In this document: in pieces, positions 15,138 to 29,310 of the stretch | Position numbering within the stretch: position 1 is the first letter of the stretch | Layout: the number at the start of each line of letters is the position of its first letter | Source: Cichorium intybus | Taxonomy: Eukaryota; Streptophyta; Magnoliopsida; Asterales; Asteraceae | DNA length: 64,000 bases | Direction: 5' to 3' | NCBI GenBank assembly: GCA_023525715.1 | Contig: CM042011.1 | Span: 1,178,001-1,242,000, forward strand | Made by a program: the position numbers and the translations under genes | The notes under the pieces: generated by a model | Database searches by the model: none | The model's input: the letters and a program-made list of their open reading frames with translations, nothing else | What the model was told of the DNA's origin: nothing

Positions 15138-16836
15138 TGTAAGCCCCTGATCCCGAAAAGTTCAAGCTCAATGTGAAAAGGAAGCAAAGAATGGAAGTTG
15201 GCGAAAAGATGACATTAGCACCGCTAATGTATACATTAGCGACGCTAATGTGTGCTTTAGCGACACTAATGTGGCTTTTTAGCGACGATATGTTCAGCCT
15301 GGTGAGTGGGTTTGCACGTTGAGCAGTTAGCGATATTAGCGTCGCTAACTTCTTATTTTGGGCCAAAACCCTATATTTTGAAGTTTGGGCCACTTATATG
15401 GGTCGGGAACCCTAGGGCAGCCGCCATATGCATCATTTCAGCCCCCAAACTCGTGATTTTCTTTGTTTAGGCTATATGGAGTGATTTTTGATGATATTTG
15501 TATTTTTGGATGGATTGTCGAAGAGTTTATGATGCTGTGAAGATACAAGGTGTTGCTAGGTAGCTTTGTTCAAGAGAATATCGGCTAAAGCCCTCGTTTT
15601 TGGACCATTGTGAGTAAAATTCCCACATTTGTGTATTTTTATGGTTCTTCTTATGATTTAAGTGGGTTTTTATGGATTAAATTAGTGTAATGGTCCCTTT
15701 TGGTGATTTTCCATGGTTGGAAAGGATAAAGTTTAGAATTTTATGCCTCAAGGTCCGATTTAAGAACCATTAGGTTGGTTTAGAGAGTAAGCCAAACTCT
15801 CTTTGGTGATTTTGGTTAGTTTTGGACTATTTTGGACTTAGATCATGTTCTTGAGCTAGCAAGGTTGTGTTTGGATGTTAAAGTTATGATTTTTATGGAC
15901 TTAGGGACTGTTTGGAAGGTCCCTGGAAGGATTAGGACCTTGGCTGATTGGATTAACAACTTAATGGACTTTTGGAACTATTCATAGTTAGCGACGCTAA
16001 CTGTGCCTGTTGACTTTGACATTTGACCGTTAACTTTTTGGCAAGTTTGACTTATGGTCAAACTTAGGGATTTGAGATACCGGTCTTAGATGTTTATCAT
16101 GTTTGGGACTTAGGAAGTTCTAAGTGGAATTTCTCCTTAATAGGAGGTTCGCGCTGTCGGGATCTGAAGACGCGCGTGTGGAACGCTGTTGGGCTTTGCG
16201 GATCAGGCGAGTATTCTCACTATACTATGGGTGAAGTTACATGCGTAGGTAACTTAATTACTGTGTGTATTAATGTATGGTAGCTACGTGCCTTACGTTA
16301 TTTGACTGTTGAGTTGATGATAGAAACCCGATGCGTTAGGTTGTATGCTTAGGCTTCTGTGCTTGTATGTGTTAGTCGTCAGATTCGTTCGGACGACTGA
16401 ATAATGAGTTGATCGATTCGAGGGTTGCTGCATGACAAAGGACGATGCATGACCGGTCGTGAGTTTCTAGCCGAGGCGGATTGGGGCAAGCCCGAGAGCT
16501 AGGTTGTTCGGGGCAAGCTCGGAGACCTTTGTGATTGTGTGTTATGGAACGGATGTGGTATTTTGGGGAACTCACTAAGCTTTGTGCTTGCTCTTTCACC
16601 TTAATTGTTTTTCAAGTATTTTCTGGCTTGAGCTTGGAGCAGGCATAACTGTATCGCATCTGAGGTTTTGATAATGAAGTCTTCCACAATATAATGTTTG
16701 CAAATGTTTTATTAAATACGGTTTACATGTTTTTAATATTAAGTTTTAATTTGGGTGGTTTTTATTGATAATACGTTTTATGTGTTTGAGCCATTTTAAA
16801 AAAGAAAAATTTTATTACTGGATTTGGGACGTTAAT
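15138..16836 (+). mobile_element. gypsy-type LTR, plus orientation
   Basis: It begins TGTAAGCCCCTGATCCCGAA, and its body has the layout of plant gypsy LTRs, including GTGAGTAAAATTCCCAC and GCGAGTATTCTCAC. The 3' end appears decayed (GGGACGTTAAT in place of a GG..TTACA end). A TATA-like CTTATATGG lies at about 15394. No gag-pol of its own follows; the coding relic to its right is on the minus strand. Confidence 0.55.
15213..15349. repeat. repeated palindrome (TTAGCGNCGCTAA family) in LTR U3
   Basis: CATTAGCACCGCTAATG (15213), CATTAGCGACGCTAATG (15234), CTTTAGCGACACTAATG (15255) and GTTAGCGATATTAGCGTCGCTAAC-type sequence (15326-15349) lie 45-180 bp before the TATA-like box. A further GTTAGCGACGCTAAC lies at 15987-16001. 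Confidence 0.75.
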
Positions 16837-16929
16837 TGTGCTTCTGAAAAACAATCGTAAGTATCTCTTTTTTGGCTATGATGTAATTTAATTGTGCTTC
16901 TGAAAAGTTTTATTTGCATAATATATTGC

Positions 16930-18900
16930 AACGGGGGTTTTATTCGTTTGTTGTCCCTAAACAGCCTATACAACATAGTCATTTACATCAACCATAATTT
17001 CGAATGTAAAAGTCCAAATGGTGATTGTAAGATAGGGGCTTCATTACTTTATTTTTTGAAATGGTAAAGGGTTCAAGACATGCATTATCAAAGGAAAAAT
17101 TGTGTGTCTTTAAAATGTGGATTTGCAAATTGGTTTTGAAATTATATTAAAATCTCTAGTAAATCTTTGGTAAAAGCCGTCTTATCTAAGGAAGGATTGG
17201 ATGGCTTTTATTGAAGTAAGTGGGAGAAGAAATAATTTGTAGTTCGGCTTGGTCGACCTTGAACCCATGTTGGTAGATGACATGACCAAGTAAAATACAT
17301 TCATTGACCATAAAATGACTTATTTCCCAACTTAGGACCAAATTAGATTCAATGCATCTTTTTAAAACTTTTCTACTTGTCCTAAGGATGTCCCAAAAGA
17401 AGACCCAAATATCGAAAATCATCAAAATTTTCTTTTAAAAATGCTACCACCAAGTCTGAAAAATAGTCACCATACATATTTGGAAGGTGGCGGGGGTATT
17501 GTACAAGCTGAATGGCGTCCTTCAGATAGCAAAGGTGCCATAAGGACATGTGAATGTAGTTTTGGATTGATCCTCAGGTGGAAGGAAATTTTATTGTATC
17601 CTGAGTATCCATTAAAAAGCAATAATATTTTTGACCCTAAAGTTTTTCTATAATTTGATCTATAAAGGAAAGAGGAAAGTGATCCTTTATGTTACAATTT
17701 TAAGTTTGTGATAATCAATGGAAATTCTCCATTTAGTAACCGACCCTGTCAAAGTCTTCTCTCCAATTTTTGTTTCTACCACTGATGCTTAATTTTTATT
17801 TGGTACCGTCTGTGCCAGGCTCAACCAGTCGCTATATGATGTGGGGTAAATAATACCCACATCGAGCCACTTTAGCACCTCACCACTTCTCTTAAATTCA
17901 GATTCAATCTTCACAATCGTTCACCCTATATCTCCATTGTATTTGGACAACACCTTTAGTAATGCTTCCTATTATAAACCTGTTCAGAAGAAACAATCAT
18001 ATGTATGCTATCATTTGAATCCAAAAGGGGATATTTAAGATGATGAGGAAGACTTTTGAGTTCTAAGGTAGGTGGGGCTTCCAAAGACGATCTCAATGGC
18101 TCCCAAAAACTAGTCGACAAGTTCTACGATTGTCTTCCTTGTTCGATGATACTTATGAATGATTTATCAACCATTTTAATGTCTTCCAGTTCCAAAATCT
18201 CTTCCCTGATATAAGAAAGAAAAGGCTCCCATTGATTGGAGTGTAAAAGTCTGGGAGTAAATTGATGTACTAAATCATTAACCACATCCACTTAATAGTA
18301 CTCATGATCCGACGGTGAGTTAGAAAAGGGATTAAATATATTCAGTCTTAATTTTCTGTTTCCAAATGTAATATCAATGGCACCTATTTGACAATAGATT
18401 TGCACGTTCATTGTTTCTATAAAAACGGTTGACCCAAAATAATGATCGGTTGACTGTCTTTGTGAGTACTCTTGATGTCAAGTAAGAAAGTCAACATGAT
18501 AGTAAACTTTCTTCACTTTAATGATAACATCAGCCAATAAGCCTCAAGACACTTTAGATGACTTATCAATCAATTGCATAACGATATCAATGTGTTTTAA
18601 ACACATATTAGTTGTGTTCTAATATCTACGTGGTGCTCAATTCATGCCGAGAAAATGATAGGTGAAGTGTCATCTTATTTTGTCGGCTGGAAGTGAGAAG
18701 CCATAGAATGTCTATTTGATTGCAGAAAATAGAGCTTAGGGAATTGATTTTGATTACCCCCGTTGTAATAACCATAGTTGTTGTGTCGGTCGTTTATGTA
18801 TATAAATTTGTTATTTGGATTCACGTCATGCATATGTCTACCTTGATCCCTAATTCTACCGTGATTATCACATGCACATGTCTATATTATTCCCACAATG
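16930..18900 (-). pseudogene. decayed Athila-type Ty3/gypsy gag-protease-RT remnant
   Basis: Translating the minus strand in shifting frames gives, from right to left: a gag tail rich in Asn/Tyr/Gly (about 18900-18720), a protease-like stretch (about 18640-18330, with HIDIVMQLIDKSSKVS), the RT entry (about 18000-17640, with GEVLKWLDVGIIYPTSYSDW), the RT core (about 17560-17190, with RVLKRCIE-like KVLKRCIESNLVLSWE and ILLGHVI) and the RNase H connection (about 17180-16940, with GFYQRFTRDF). These blocks follow the Athila/Tat pol order. Many stops and frameshifts mean it cannot be translated. The longest intact piece is 17186-17425. Confidence 0.75.
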
Positions 18901-20490
<1,590 letters not shown>

Positions 20491-20719
20491 TAGAGGTGCA
20501 CAAAAGCCGGTTTTTAACCGGTTCGGTTTTTTTTAAAAACCGGTTTTGATCGGTTTTTTTAAATGTAATTGAGTTGTAGACCCGTTTTTATGGTTTTTAA
20601 ACAGATTCAGTTTGGTTAACCTATTAAAAAACCGGGGTAAAAAACGGTTCGGTTTAGGTTAAAAAACTGATTATTTAAAAACCGGTTAATAAAAAAGCGG
20701 TTTCTTTTCTACACCTCTA
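20491..20719. mobile_element. hAT-type MITE, 229 bp
   Basis: The ends are TAGAGGTGCA and its inverse CACCTCTA, with AACCGGTT-rich subterminal sequence. A perfect 8 bp target duplication ATACGAAG flanks it (20483-20490 and 20720-20727). Confidence 0.9.
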
Positions 20720-21288
20720 ATACGAAGCTCAGTGTTGCAAGAATTGATAATTATAAATAGAAATTAAAAGCGTGCTCTTAATAGATGATTTGATTGTCTT
20801 ATATTCATCATGTTAATTGGTTAAGTTTAGTAGAAATTGGCAATTTGGTTTATTCTTGGGTAAATTGCTTAAATGTGTTATAATTTATCTAGTCATATAA
20901 GTCAAAAAACAAAGAAAATTAAAGCTAAAACAGAACTGGTCAAATATTTCGAGAGTCCCGTCGATATATAAGACCATTGGGAGTACCCATCACATTGCAC
21001 AAATGTGATGGGTGCCACATCAGCGCCACGTCAGATTTTACCTTTATCACATTCTATCACATTCCATCACATTACCCCCTTTATATCCATCACATTTTCA
21101 TCACACCACATTATTTTTTTTAATTTAAAAAAATTCAAAAATAAATAAAAACCTAAATTTTAATTTAAATAACATTAGATTAAACATAAAAATTACATTA
21201 ATTTAAAAAACATTACATTGAAATTTAAAAATGAAAAAAATAACATAGAAATTTAAAAAACAACATTACATGGAAATTAAAAAAAAAA

Positions 21289-22533
21289 CTACTCGATATC
21301 ATCCGATCTGTTTTGATAAACATGCTCGGCTAAATCTTCACGGAGATATTGGCAAGTTTCGAAATTTTGAACATCGAGTACTTGTTGTAAGTATTCGGTC
21401 GTTCCGGGAATGAATTGCATTTCCGTGTTAACCGCATCGGCCTCGTCGTATGTGCAAATCGCTCTACCTTTATATTCAACAATCATATTATGCATAATGA
21501 TGCACGCATACATAATTGTCTTCATCCTACCGTCGTCATGGATTTGTGAGGCATGTTTGATCACATGCCATTTTTGTTTGAGTACCCCAAATGCCCTTTC
21601 TATGTCATTCCTAGCCGATTCTTGTCTTCGTGTAAACAATTTTGCTTTTTCACTTCGAGGTACCGCATACGCCTTCACAAATGTCGCGTAATCTGGATAA
21701 ATCCCATCACAAAGATAGTAGTCGTGTTTGTATTGATGTTCGTTCACTGTGAATGACATACTAGGAGCTCGCCCGGTCCAAATATCATTGAAAATTGGAG
21801 ATTGATTAAGAACATTTCGGTCATTGTTGGACCCGGCTACCCCAAAGTACGCATGTCAAATCCACAAATCGAATGATGCAACGGCTTCCAATATCATAGT
21901 TGGCTCACCTACGTAGCCTCGGGTAAATTGTCCTTTCCACGCAGTTGGACATTTTTCCCACAACCAATGGGTACAATCAAGGCTACCAAGCATACCAGGT
22001 AAACCATGTCTCGCTTCATGTGCCGCATATAACTTCTCGATATCACGAGCTGTAGGTTTACGCAAATATTCTTTGCCAAACACGTCAATAACACATGCAC
22101 AAAACCAATCCACAGTGTCCCTTACGGTCCTCTCAGCCAATTTTAGATACTCGTCAATAACATCAGATGTTATGCCTAATGCTAAATACCTAAGTGCAGC
22201 CGAACATTTTTGTATACAACTAAAACCCATTCTACCTCTACTATCGGGTTTTTGCTTAAAATAATCATATCGCGCCTCTAAAGCGTTGCTAATACGTAAA
22301 AATAACTCTCTAGGTAAACGAAAACGACGTCTAAAATGTTTGTCACCATACAGAGGAGGATCGGCAAAATAGTCACGTACCAAAAGATTGTGTGCAGCTT
22401 GCCGATCTCGGTTGATAGAGGTTCTGGTGTGTCTAACGTTTGAAGACCATTCGGCGGCACCGTGCACAACAACATTAAAAAACGTGTTGATAAATTTGCC
22501 GTCGTCCGAATCGAATTCTTCAAAAAATTCCAT
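21289..22533 (-). pseudogene. PIF/Harbinger transposase (DDE_Tnp_4, ALP1-like) with one in-frame stop
   Basis: From the ATG at 22533 the frame runs 225 codons to a TGA at about 21856-21858. It then continues in the same frame to a stop at 21289-21291, so the unit is about 414 codons long with one interruption. The stop falls where the family has a conserved Trp (DLWI-stop-HAYFGVAG). Catalytic DDE residues look present: D in GSLDCTHW (about residue 190), D in YYLCDGIYPDY and E in NDIERAFGVLKQKW. The N-terminal part has the helical region with FRRRFRLPRELFLRI. Outside the stop the frame is clean, so inactivation looks recent. A TATA-like CCTATATATA lies about 60 bp upstream. ALP1-like domesticated genes exist, but the intact TIRs and target duplication show this is a transposon copy. 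Confidence 0.9.
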
Positions 22534-22590
22534 TTTGTGTGTATATATGTATATATGATATTGTGCGAGTTTAAGGATGAAAGGTGTATG

Positions 22591-22600
22591 TATATATAGG
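22591..22600 (-). promoter_or_regulatory. candidate TATA box of the Harbinger transposase
   Basis: CCTATATATA on the minus strand lies about 60 bp before the ATG at 22533. Confidence 0.5.
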
Positions 22601-22821
22601 TGAAAATTTGGTTAAAACTTTCTTTTTTTTTTGAAAATATAGCCGTTCAACGGCTGTTTTGGTTTAAATTTTTTTTTTTAATATAGCCGTGATACACCGT
22701 GAACCGCATCACCCTACACCACGACCACGGCCATCACGGCACACACGGGGCGGTGTGCATGCCGTGATGGCTGGCTGATTTGGCATCACGGAGCCCCTAT
22801 CACGGGGTACTCCCAATAGCC

Positions 22822-23830
22822 TAAAAAGTATAAAATCATCTCTTAGATGAGTTTATTGAATAAAGATATATTTTTATTGCAATAGCATAGTTTCTCTGAT
22901 TAACACATTATTGATTTGTAAATTAAAACGAAATGGATACAATTTTTTTTTTTGTCAACCTGATCCTTCCGAATATTTCTTCACTTATACTAAACCTGTT
23001 GATATGGACTTAAATCTAACCATGTTGGCCTCTTTAATAATTACAATGAATGAGGATTGATTATCTATCACATAGATTTGTAATGCAACAAAATTCAATA
23101 TAAAATCAATTGATATGATATACAAATCGTTTCCAAAATACAATGTTCTTCTCTTGACTTTTATCATTGCATTTTGTTTTGTACTTCTACTTTATGTTAG
23201 CTACATGAGATAGATGGATCGAGTGTAACCAAACTAGACGATCTTTGTAGCATTGTCTTTGATGGTGCGTATGATGATGACGTTCACGTTATGTATATAG
23301 AAGAAATATCGATAACAAGTCATTTTTCCACATCCACCTTCTCGAATGAGACAAAAAATACAATGTCTGTTTTGCTGTTATCAGTTTCACTTCTACTTCA
23401 AAGTATGTCAAATAAATCACATGCTCGCTTATCATCTCATATTGTGTGTGACAAAAGAGGCTTATAGATCGGAAAACATTACTATATATGACATACAATC
23501 CTAAAAATAAATCCCATATCTATAAATCAAGTCATTGTGATGCTTAGAACATGTAAGACAAACATTGAATGACAGTTACCAATTAAATGGTAACACTGAG
23601 CAGGCTGAAAGTACATAATTTAGCTGTGAAGTCACTGTAAGATTCTTGAAAATTATCCTTTTCCCCTTTCACAGTCAAAAACCAACCAAAACACCACTAC
23701 AAGTGGTAGAAAACAAAAAGATTCTCATTAGATCAAATTTCCTTATCTGAAACGTTACATATGTGTATATAACTCCGAATTATACGGAATGTTGAAAATA
23801 TGTGAAAGGAAGCTTTCTACCAATGCAAAT
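22822..23830. other. non-coding AT-rich stretch
   Basis: No ORF, repeat pair or element end that I can support. Confidence 0.5.
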
Positions 23831-23927
23831 AAATCACGACCGTACAATTTTCTGTCATGCTTTGATCATAATGTCCTTTGGGATTGCATGATTGAAGGTG
23901 TGATTCTCATAGAAAACATGTTTATTT

Positions 23928-24004
<77 letters not shown>

Positions 24005-24007
24005 TAG
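23831..24007 (+). repeat. direct repeat copy 1 ending in (TA)n and ACTAG
   Basis: Starts AAATCACGACCGTACAATTT, continues for about 100 bp, runs into a 73 bp (TA)n tract (23931-24003) and ends ACTAG. Copy 2 lies at 26792-26989 with the same order and only small indels. It may be the shared 3' end of a Helitron family (CTAG terminus) or a duplicated flank. Confidence 0.8.
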
Positions 24008-24769
24008 TCGTATACCCGCGCAATGCGGCGAGAAAAAAAATGTTAGGGGCGAGCATTGCGTTGTTCGGTTCGATATTTCCTAAAATGAACAAAAAGCCGT
24101 AAAAGTTAATCAGTTGTGTGAGACGTATCTAATGTAATTTGAGGAGAAATAAAAAGAATTATATATAATATAAGAATAAACCAAATATGAAATTTACAAT
24201 TATACATGATTCATTGTACATTATTAATCACTCAATACTTCTTTATACACCACATTCGATGTATATTCCATAGAACATGCAATATGTTGAGTAAATATTA
24301 TTTATCATTAAAAATATACCAGTTATTTGCATTCTTTTTCGATGAATAGTTTCTTTTTGGGTTTACGTTAGGGTTACGCAGCATGTACACATTGTTAGAC
24401 TTTTTTTCTTTTCAAAGATTTGTTTTTTCTTTGGGTTTTTCGTTGAACGACGTTTTTCTTTAGGATTCTTGGGTTTTTTGTTGGACGACTTTTTTATTCT
24501 CAAAGCTTTGCTATTTTGACAGACGGCAAACAGTCTTTTTTTCCGATGATTAGCTCGCTTTCGAAAACATTTCATTACAAATAACACATAATTTGGTGGT
24601 ATATGCGTAAGCGGCAAGCGTCGATTAATATTTTATTACTTTTGGTTAAAATGATTTTAAATATTTTAATTGTAAAATTTCAAGAAAAAAAGTTGAATAA
24701 AATACCACAAGAGTTGATAGTGATTTTTTTATCACATTTGTATTCTGTTTCGACATATAAGGAAAAGTA

Positions 24770-25290
24770 TCCAAAATCAATTATAAATGAAAGTACATTG
24801 CATTATAACAACTTAAATAAAAGTACATTGCATTGAAATGTGATTTTTTTAAACCAACATCAGGTTTAGGTTTCATTTTACACAGAAACTGAAAAGTACG
24901 TTGCATTATAACGACTAAAATGAAAGTACATTGCATTTAAACGATTAAAATTGACTAAAAAGTTAACTCCTTTTAACCAGGTTGCATGTTAAATAGAAAT
25001 TGAGAAGTAGGGTGCATTAAAGTGACTAAAATGAAAGAACATTGCATTATAACGACTAAAATGAAAGTACATTGCATTTATACAACTAAATAGACTAAAA
25101 ATGTTAACTTATTTTTTATCCAGGTTGCATTTTAAATAGAAAATGAAAAATAGATTGTATTAAAAAAGACTAAAATGAAAGTACATTGCATTATAACGAC
25201 TAAAATGAAAGTATATTGCATCTAAACGACTAAAATAGACTAAAAGGGTAACTTCTTTAACCATGTTGCATTTAAAAAAAATGGAAAGTA
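24770..25290. repeat. minisatellite, period about 140 bp, roughly four copies
   Basis: GTACATTGCATTATAACGAC, CTAAAATGAAAGTACATTGC and an AACCAGGTTGCAT-type block recur in order. The TTAACT...CCAGG landmark occurs at about 24964, 25104 and 25247. Helitrons often carry such arrays. Confidence 0.75.
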
Positions 25291-26791
25291 GGTTCTTGAC
25301 AGCTTTTCCGATCATTGGTGTATAAATATTTAGACCTACAATCTGAATAGAAAGATACCAAGTAAAAGGTATTAATACACATACACCCAAATATCATATA
25401 TACTACATTACAGCACCTGGTATCATTTAACCAATTATCATAGAGCTATAATATGTAACTTTCCATATTACAATGTCGGATTGAGAAATACTATGAAAGT
25501 ACAATGTTGTAATAACAAAAATTAAAAACTCTGTATCCTAAGTCAATTACATCAAAAGCATAGATCTGAAAAGATGATATCCACATCATAGTGTATAAGT
25601 GTATTAGCATCAAAAGCATTTTAAGCAAAGTACTAATAAAGAAACATTTTACAGCCTCTTCATAATGCCTCTATCCTCTCCGCGTCCTATTCTACCCTTT
25701 ATGTTTCTCTTTGTTTTTAAATGGCACAAGAATGAAACCGACCACCATTACAAACTGCCACCACTGTTAAAGAAACATTTTACAGCCTCTATTCTCTCCG
25801 CTGCTAACCGGGCCCCGCAACAAGCCCATCACTTACGCCTCCCAAATCAGCTCCCATGCAATAGGAATCAAACCTAAGCTCATTGGTGAAGTGATAAAAT
25901 TTCTGCTAAACATGATTAAACAAATTACATTAATAAGCACAAATTCCTTATACATTCAAACGTTTTTATCAAGTAAATATGATATAAATCAACATAGAAT
26001 TCTTTACATATATAAACGTCTTTCTACATACAAATGTTTTTATCAAGAACCACAACCATCCCAAACTACAGTCTAATCAAGTGAAGAGAGCGGAGAGATG
26101 GAGATGATGGTGCAATGTGCGAGTTTCATACCAGAATTAGACCGGTATTAGACCAGTTTTATTAGGATCGATGTCTGGCTAAAAAGGATGACTACCCTTT
26201 ACATATTGTATATATATAACTTACATTTTCTACATTTAACCGAAAAGTCTTAATAAAACATTAACAAATACTATCAATCTTATTTAAAGCAACACATTAT
26301 TATTTTAATTTACATAGTTTCCCTGGACAACCAATGCTATTAACCTGAAGTATGTTTCTAATACATGCCATAATATAGAAAAAATTTCAAAGCAGAGTGC
26401 TACAATTGGGTGGATTTTTAAAAACTGCAATACCTTAGGTGATGCTTTTTTATGATCATCTTTTCATTAATAAGCACAACCTTTTATGCATCCTGTGTAC
26501 TTTGTTTCTATCCCCCATCACACGGTCATGATTATTGTTATCATCCCCAAGGTAAGCCATTGTGAGTTTTGAAAATAATGCCTCAACAAAGGGCAAATCT
26601 GTAAATTGTATGTTTAAATAAGAAAACAAATCTTTTCAATTTACATCGATTAACTTATTATACTAATAGAAAATAAATACAATACAAAAGAAACTAAAAT
26701 TAATGATCATATTGACTTACAAACTTATTTTGTCGCATTAAATACCAAGATCTCTGCAAGATTGTAAGAAATATAAATGACACAACTGAAA
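25291..26791. other. non-coding stretch within the Helitron-like region
   Basis: AT-rich with a short mixed-composition patch (about 25660-25860). I see no supported gene. Confidence 0.45.
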
Positions 26792-26897
26792 AAATCACGA
26801 CCGTACAATTTTCTGTCGATGCTTTGATCATAATGTCCTTTGGGATTGCATGATTGAAGGTGTGATTCTCATATGTTTTGAGAAAAGATGTTTATTT

Positions 26898-26986
<89 letters not shown>

Positions 26987-26989
26987 TAG
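26792..26989 (+). repeat. direct repeat copy 2 ending in (TA)n and ACTAG
   Basis: Same 100 bp block as at 23831, with a small insertion before the shared GATGTTTATTTACA. It then has an 85 bp (TA)n tract (26901-26985) and ACTAG. Confidence 0.85.
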
Positions 26990-27639
26990 GTAAGTTAAAG
27001 GGTCGTGCTTAATGACAATTTGATAAGAGGAAATGAAAGTACGTTACTATCACTATTAAAGAAATAAAATTACATTGCCCTACATTGGTAAAAAGAGTTT
27101 GCACCTTATACATCACATGTTATATTGTAATGATCCTCTTCCGATGCTTTGGCCTTCACTTCTCATTCTCTTCTTCTCTTCGACTTATAGCCAACTTGAC
27201 CTACTCCAATTTGGTTTTCTCTCCGATTCTACTACCATAATCAAAAGAACCTGATGTTATTAGTTACACATTGTACTTGTTGATGAGAGCTATGTTCATC
27301 ACAAGAGTGTTCAACTTGAAGAACCTGGAATACATTAATCAAAAACATCAATTAACAAAAAACGACTACAAATTCTTTTATATGCAAAAAGGACAACATA
27401 AATAAGCAAAAACGACCACACTATCACTTACCATGTATGTAAGTATTGACTATGTGTTCACATTCCCTACACACATATTAAAGAACAATATAAATAAAGA
27501 ATGTTAATTTCTTAAATGCCATTTCCTTTAGTTACTTTTGACTAATGAGAGCTGCAACAAATAAGCAGTTAAAGTAATCTGCAAAGATCTTCCATAACAT
27601 CACATTAAATCTTATTTTACATGCATCATAGAAGTTGTA

Positions 27640-27824
27640 CGGAAGAAACTCTATCACAATGCATAGACGTGGAGGTGATGTTACCACGCATATGAAGAGG
27701 AGCACGTTTGACTAAATAAAAAAGAAAGTAATTAGATGATGTTGATGAATATTACCTCCTATCGAAAAGATAATTTCATGCCATCTTAATATCTTTTTCT
27801 TGTGAAAACCTTGACAACAACATC
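27640..27824 (-). pseudogene. captured fragment of a Raf-like MAPKKK gene (two partial exons)
   Basis: Minus-strand exon 27824-27756 reads DVVVKVFTRKRY-stop-DGMKLSFR-stop-E, matching the kinase N-lobe strand with the catalytic Lys (VKVF) of EDR1/CTR1-like Raf kinases. It is bordered by an AG acceptor and a GT donor. After a short intron ending TTTATTTAG, a second exon from 27711 to about 27640 reads SNVLLFICVVTSPPRLC then IVIEFLP, the hinge region of the same family. About nine residues between them (SLMKRLRHP-type) are missing, and two stops are present. Kept introns mean it was captured as DNA, not from mRNA. It cannot make a kinase. Confidence 0.7.
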
Positions 27825-28346
27825 CTGTGTTGAAAACATGCATTAAATGTCTAAAATAGCATTCAATTACAATATGAAAATATCACATCATTTGAAAATT
27901 GATACTTTTATTGCAAAACTACGTACATCTAGAAATAACTTCCTTTGTAGGCCTTCTTTTACTAAATTAACCAAGTTAATTACTTTATCTAGAACTTGAA
28001 TAAAAATCTAATAGATTTTGAAGATCAAAATGTCAGTCGTTTGTCCCTTATAAAGATCAAGAATCAAACTTAATAATACTCTGGTAACATTCTTGGAAAA
28101 TGTTAGTATGGAAACCTTTGTTTAATTCCGCATTTGAAGAAGCAAAAAACAAAGAAAAAACCCCAAACAATTACAAATTAATTCACACATGTCATAGTTT
28201 AAACCAGGAAAACCAACAGCCCTCATAATTTGTTTATATTACTTATACAAATCAATAAAAAAAGTACATAATTTGCTCAGACAACTACTAAGTGTAAGTT
28301 CTAAATTCATGAAAAGCAAAAAGAAAACAGACAACTAAAGATTTAC

Positions 28347-28613
28347 CTATAATGGATTGAATCTTTATCTGTAGAAAGCATCCATCTTCTTCTAATTCAT
28401 CAAATAATGTCACATGACCAATATGTGGTTCATCCTATCAGAAACAGAAAACCATGTTCTTATGTGTTGTACTACAGTGGGAATGCAAAAAATGGGGAGA
28501 AAGTGATGCATCAAGAAAAAACATGAACCTCTTCAAGAGGCCAAGAATACTGCAATAAATACCCAGAATAATGAAGTTGAGCGTCTTTGAGAACATCACA
28601 GGTTAGGTCAAAT
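28347..28613 (-). pseudogene. two spliced exon fragments of an unidentified host gene
   Basis: Minus-strand exon about 28613-28529 reads FDLTCDVLKDAQLHYSGYLL then QYSWPLEE, and ends at a GT donor (GAAGAG|GTTCATG). After an intron ending TGATAG, exon 28434-28347 reads DEPHIGHVTLFDELEEDG then CFLQIKIQSII, followed by GTAAAT. The phase is consistent and the composition protein-like, so this is probably a real gene piece carried by the element. I do not recognise the protein. It lies upstream, on the same strand, of the Raf-like fragment and may come from a different gene. Confidence 0.5.
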
Positions 28614-28950
28614 ATTTGTAACATCAAGATTATCACGAATACAAGATATGTCATATATTTCTGAAAACAAACATGGAAAAATAGGAATTATAGTCTCAAA
28701 GCAATGAGTGATTGCCATTACAAGATGAATTTTTATGTTTATAGAGTGCTCAACATCCTTTAATGCAACCTGAATCGATGAATTCAAGGATTCAATTGAC
28801 ATTTGGTGGTCACATATATAAATAATGACAGTAAGCCTGACTTTGAAAATCAAGATCACGATCCAAGTAATCAGAATCATATAAAAAAGGATTTTGTTTT
28901 TATAATTTTAGGCTTTGTGCGGGACTTGTTTTCATGGGAATTTTTTGTAG

Positions 28951-29095
28951 TAGTTGCGGCGTTCATCGGAATTGGAAGTCACGCTTCCAGTTAAGAAGTC
29001 TTGTAGTCGGAAGTTTTTTGGGAGGGAGGAGAGGTGCTGGAGGTGGATTGCTAACCGGTTGCTTCTTTTACCTTTTAGATAGAGAGAGAGCACCA
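28951..29095. repeat. imperfect direct repeat, copy 1 (copy 2 at 29311-29453)
   Basis: Both copies run from TAGTTGCGGCG through TTTTTGGGAGGGAGGA and TGGATTGCTAAC to a purine-rich AGATAGAGA end, with scattered differences. The spacing is 360 bp. No protein is evident. Confidence 0.75.
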
Positions 29096-29310
29096 TTAAG
29101 CAAGGAGGTTACTGGAATGTAAAACATGGTAATCACATCATATTGGTACAAAACCGCAAAGTACGTTGCTATTTCCTACAATTTACCCGTAAGAAGCTGA
29201 ATAGATGATACCGATGTACAGACATCATTTGTCCAGAAATTTGAAATATAGAAACATACTTGATCGGGGTGGTACAAACATGGGAGAAGTGTTACCATTG
29301 GACTTTTTCA

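Larger units (their letters stand above)
20972..22821 (-). mobile_element. complete PIF/Harbinger transposon, 1850 bp
   Basis: The left end GACCATTGGGAGTACCC and inverted right end GGCTATTGGGAGTACCC match at 15 of 17 positions. The 3 bp target duplication TAA lies at 20969-20971 and 22822-22824, as expected for this superfamily. Subterminal repeats of ATCACATT (left, about 20990-21110) and ATCACGG (right, about 22700-22805) may be transposase binding sites. It carries only the transposase gene on the minus strand; the Myb/SANT-like second ORF of autonomous Harbinger elements is not visible. Confidence 0.92.

Noticed and set aside
14729..15393. Minus-strand ORFs of 109 and 151 residues
   Set aside because: They cross the MITE border into the LTR and show no domain.
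21410..21756. Plus-strand ORFs across the Harbinger transposase
   Set aside because: Antisense shadows; the minus strand carries the conserved DDE protein.
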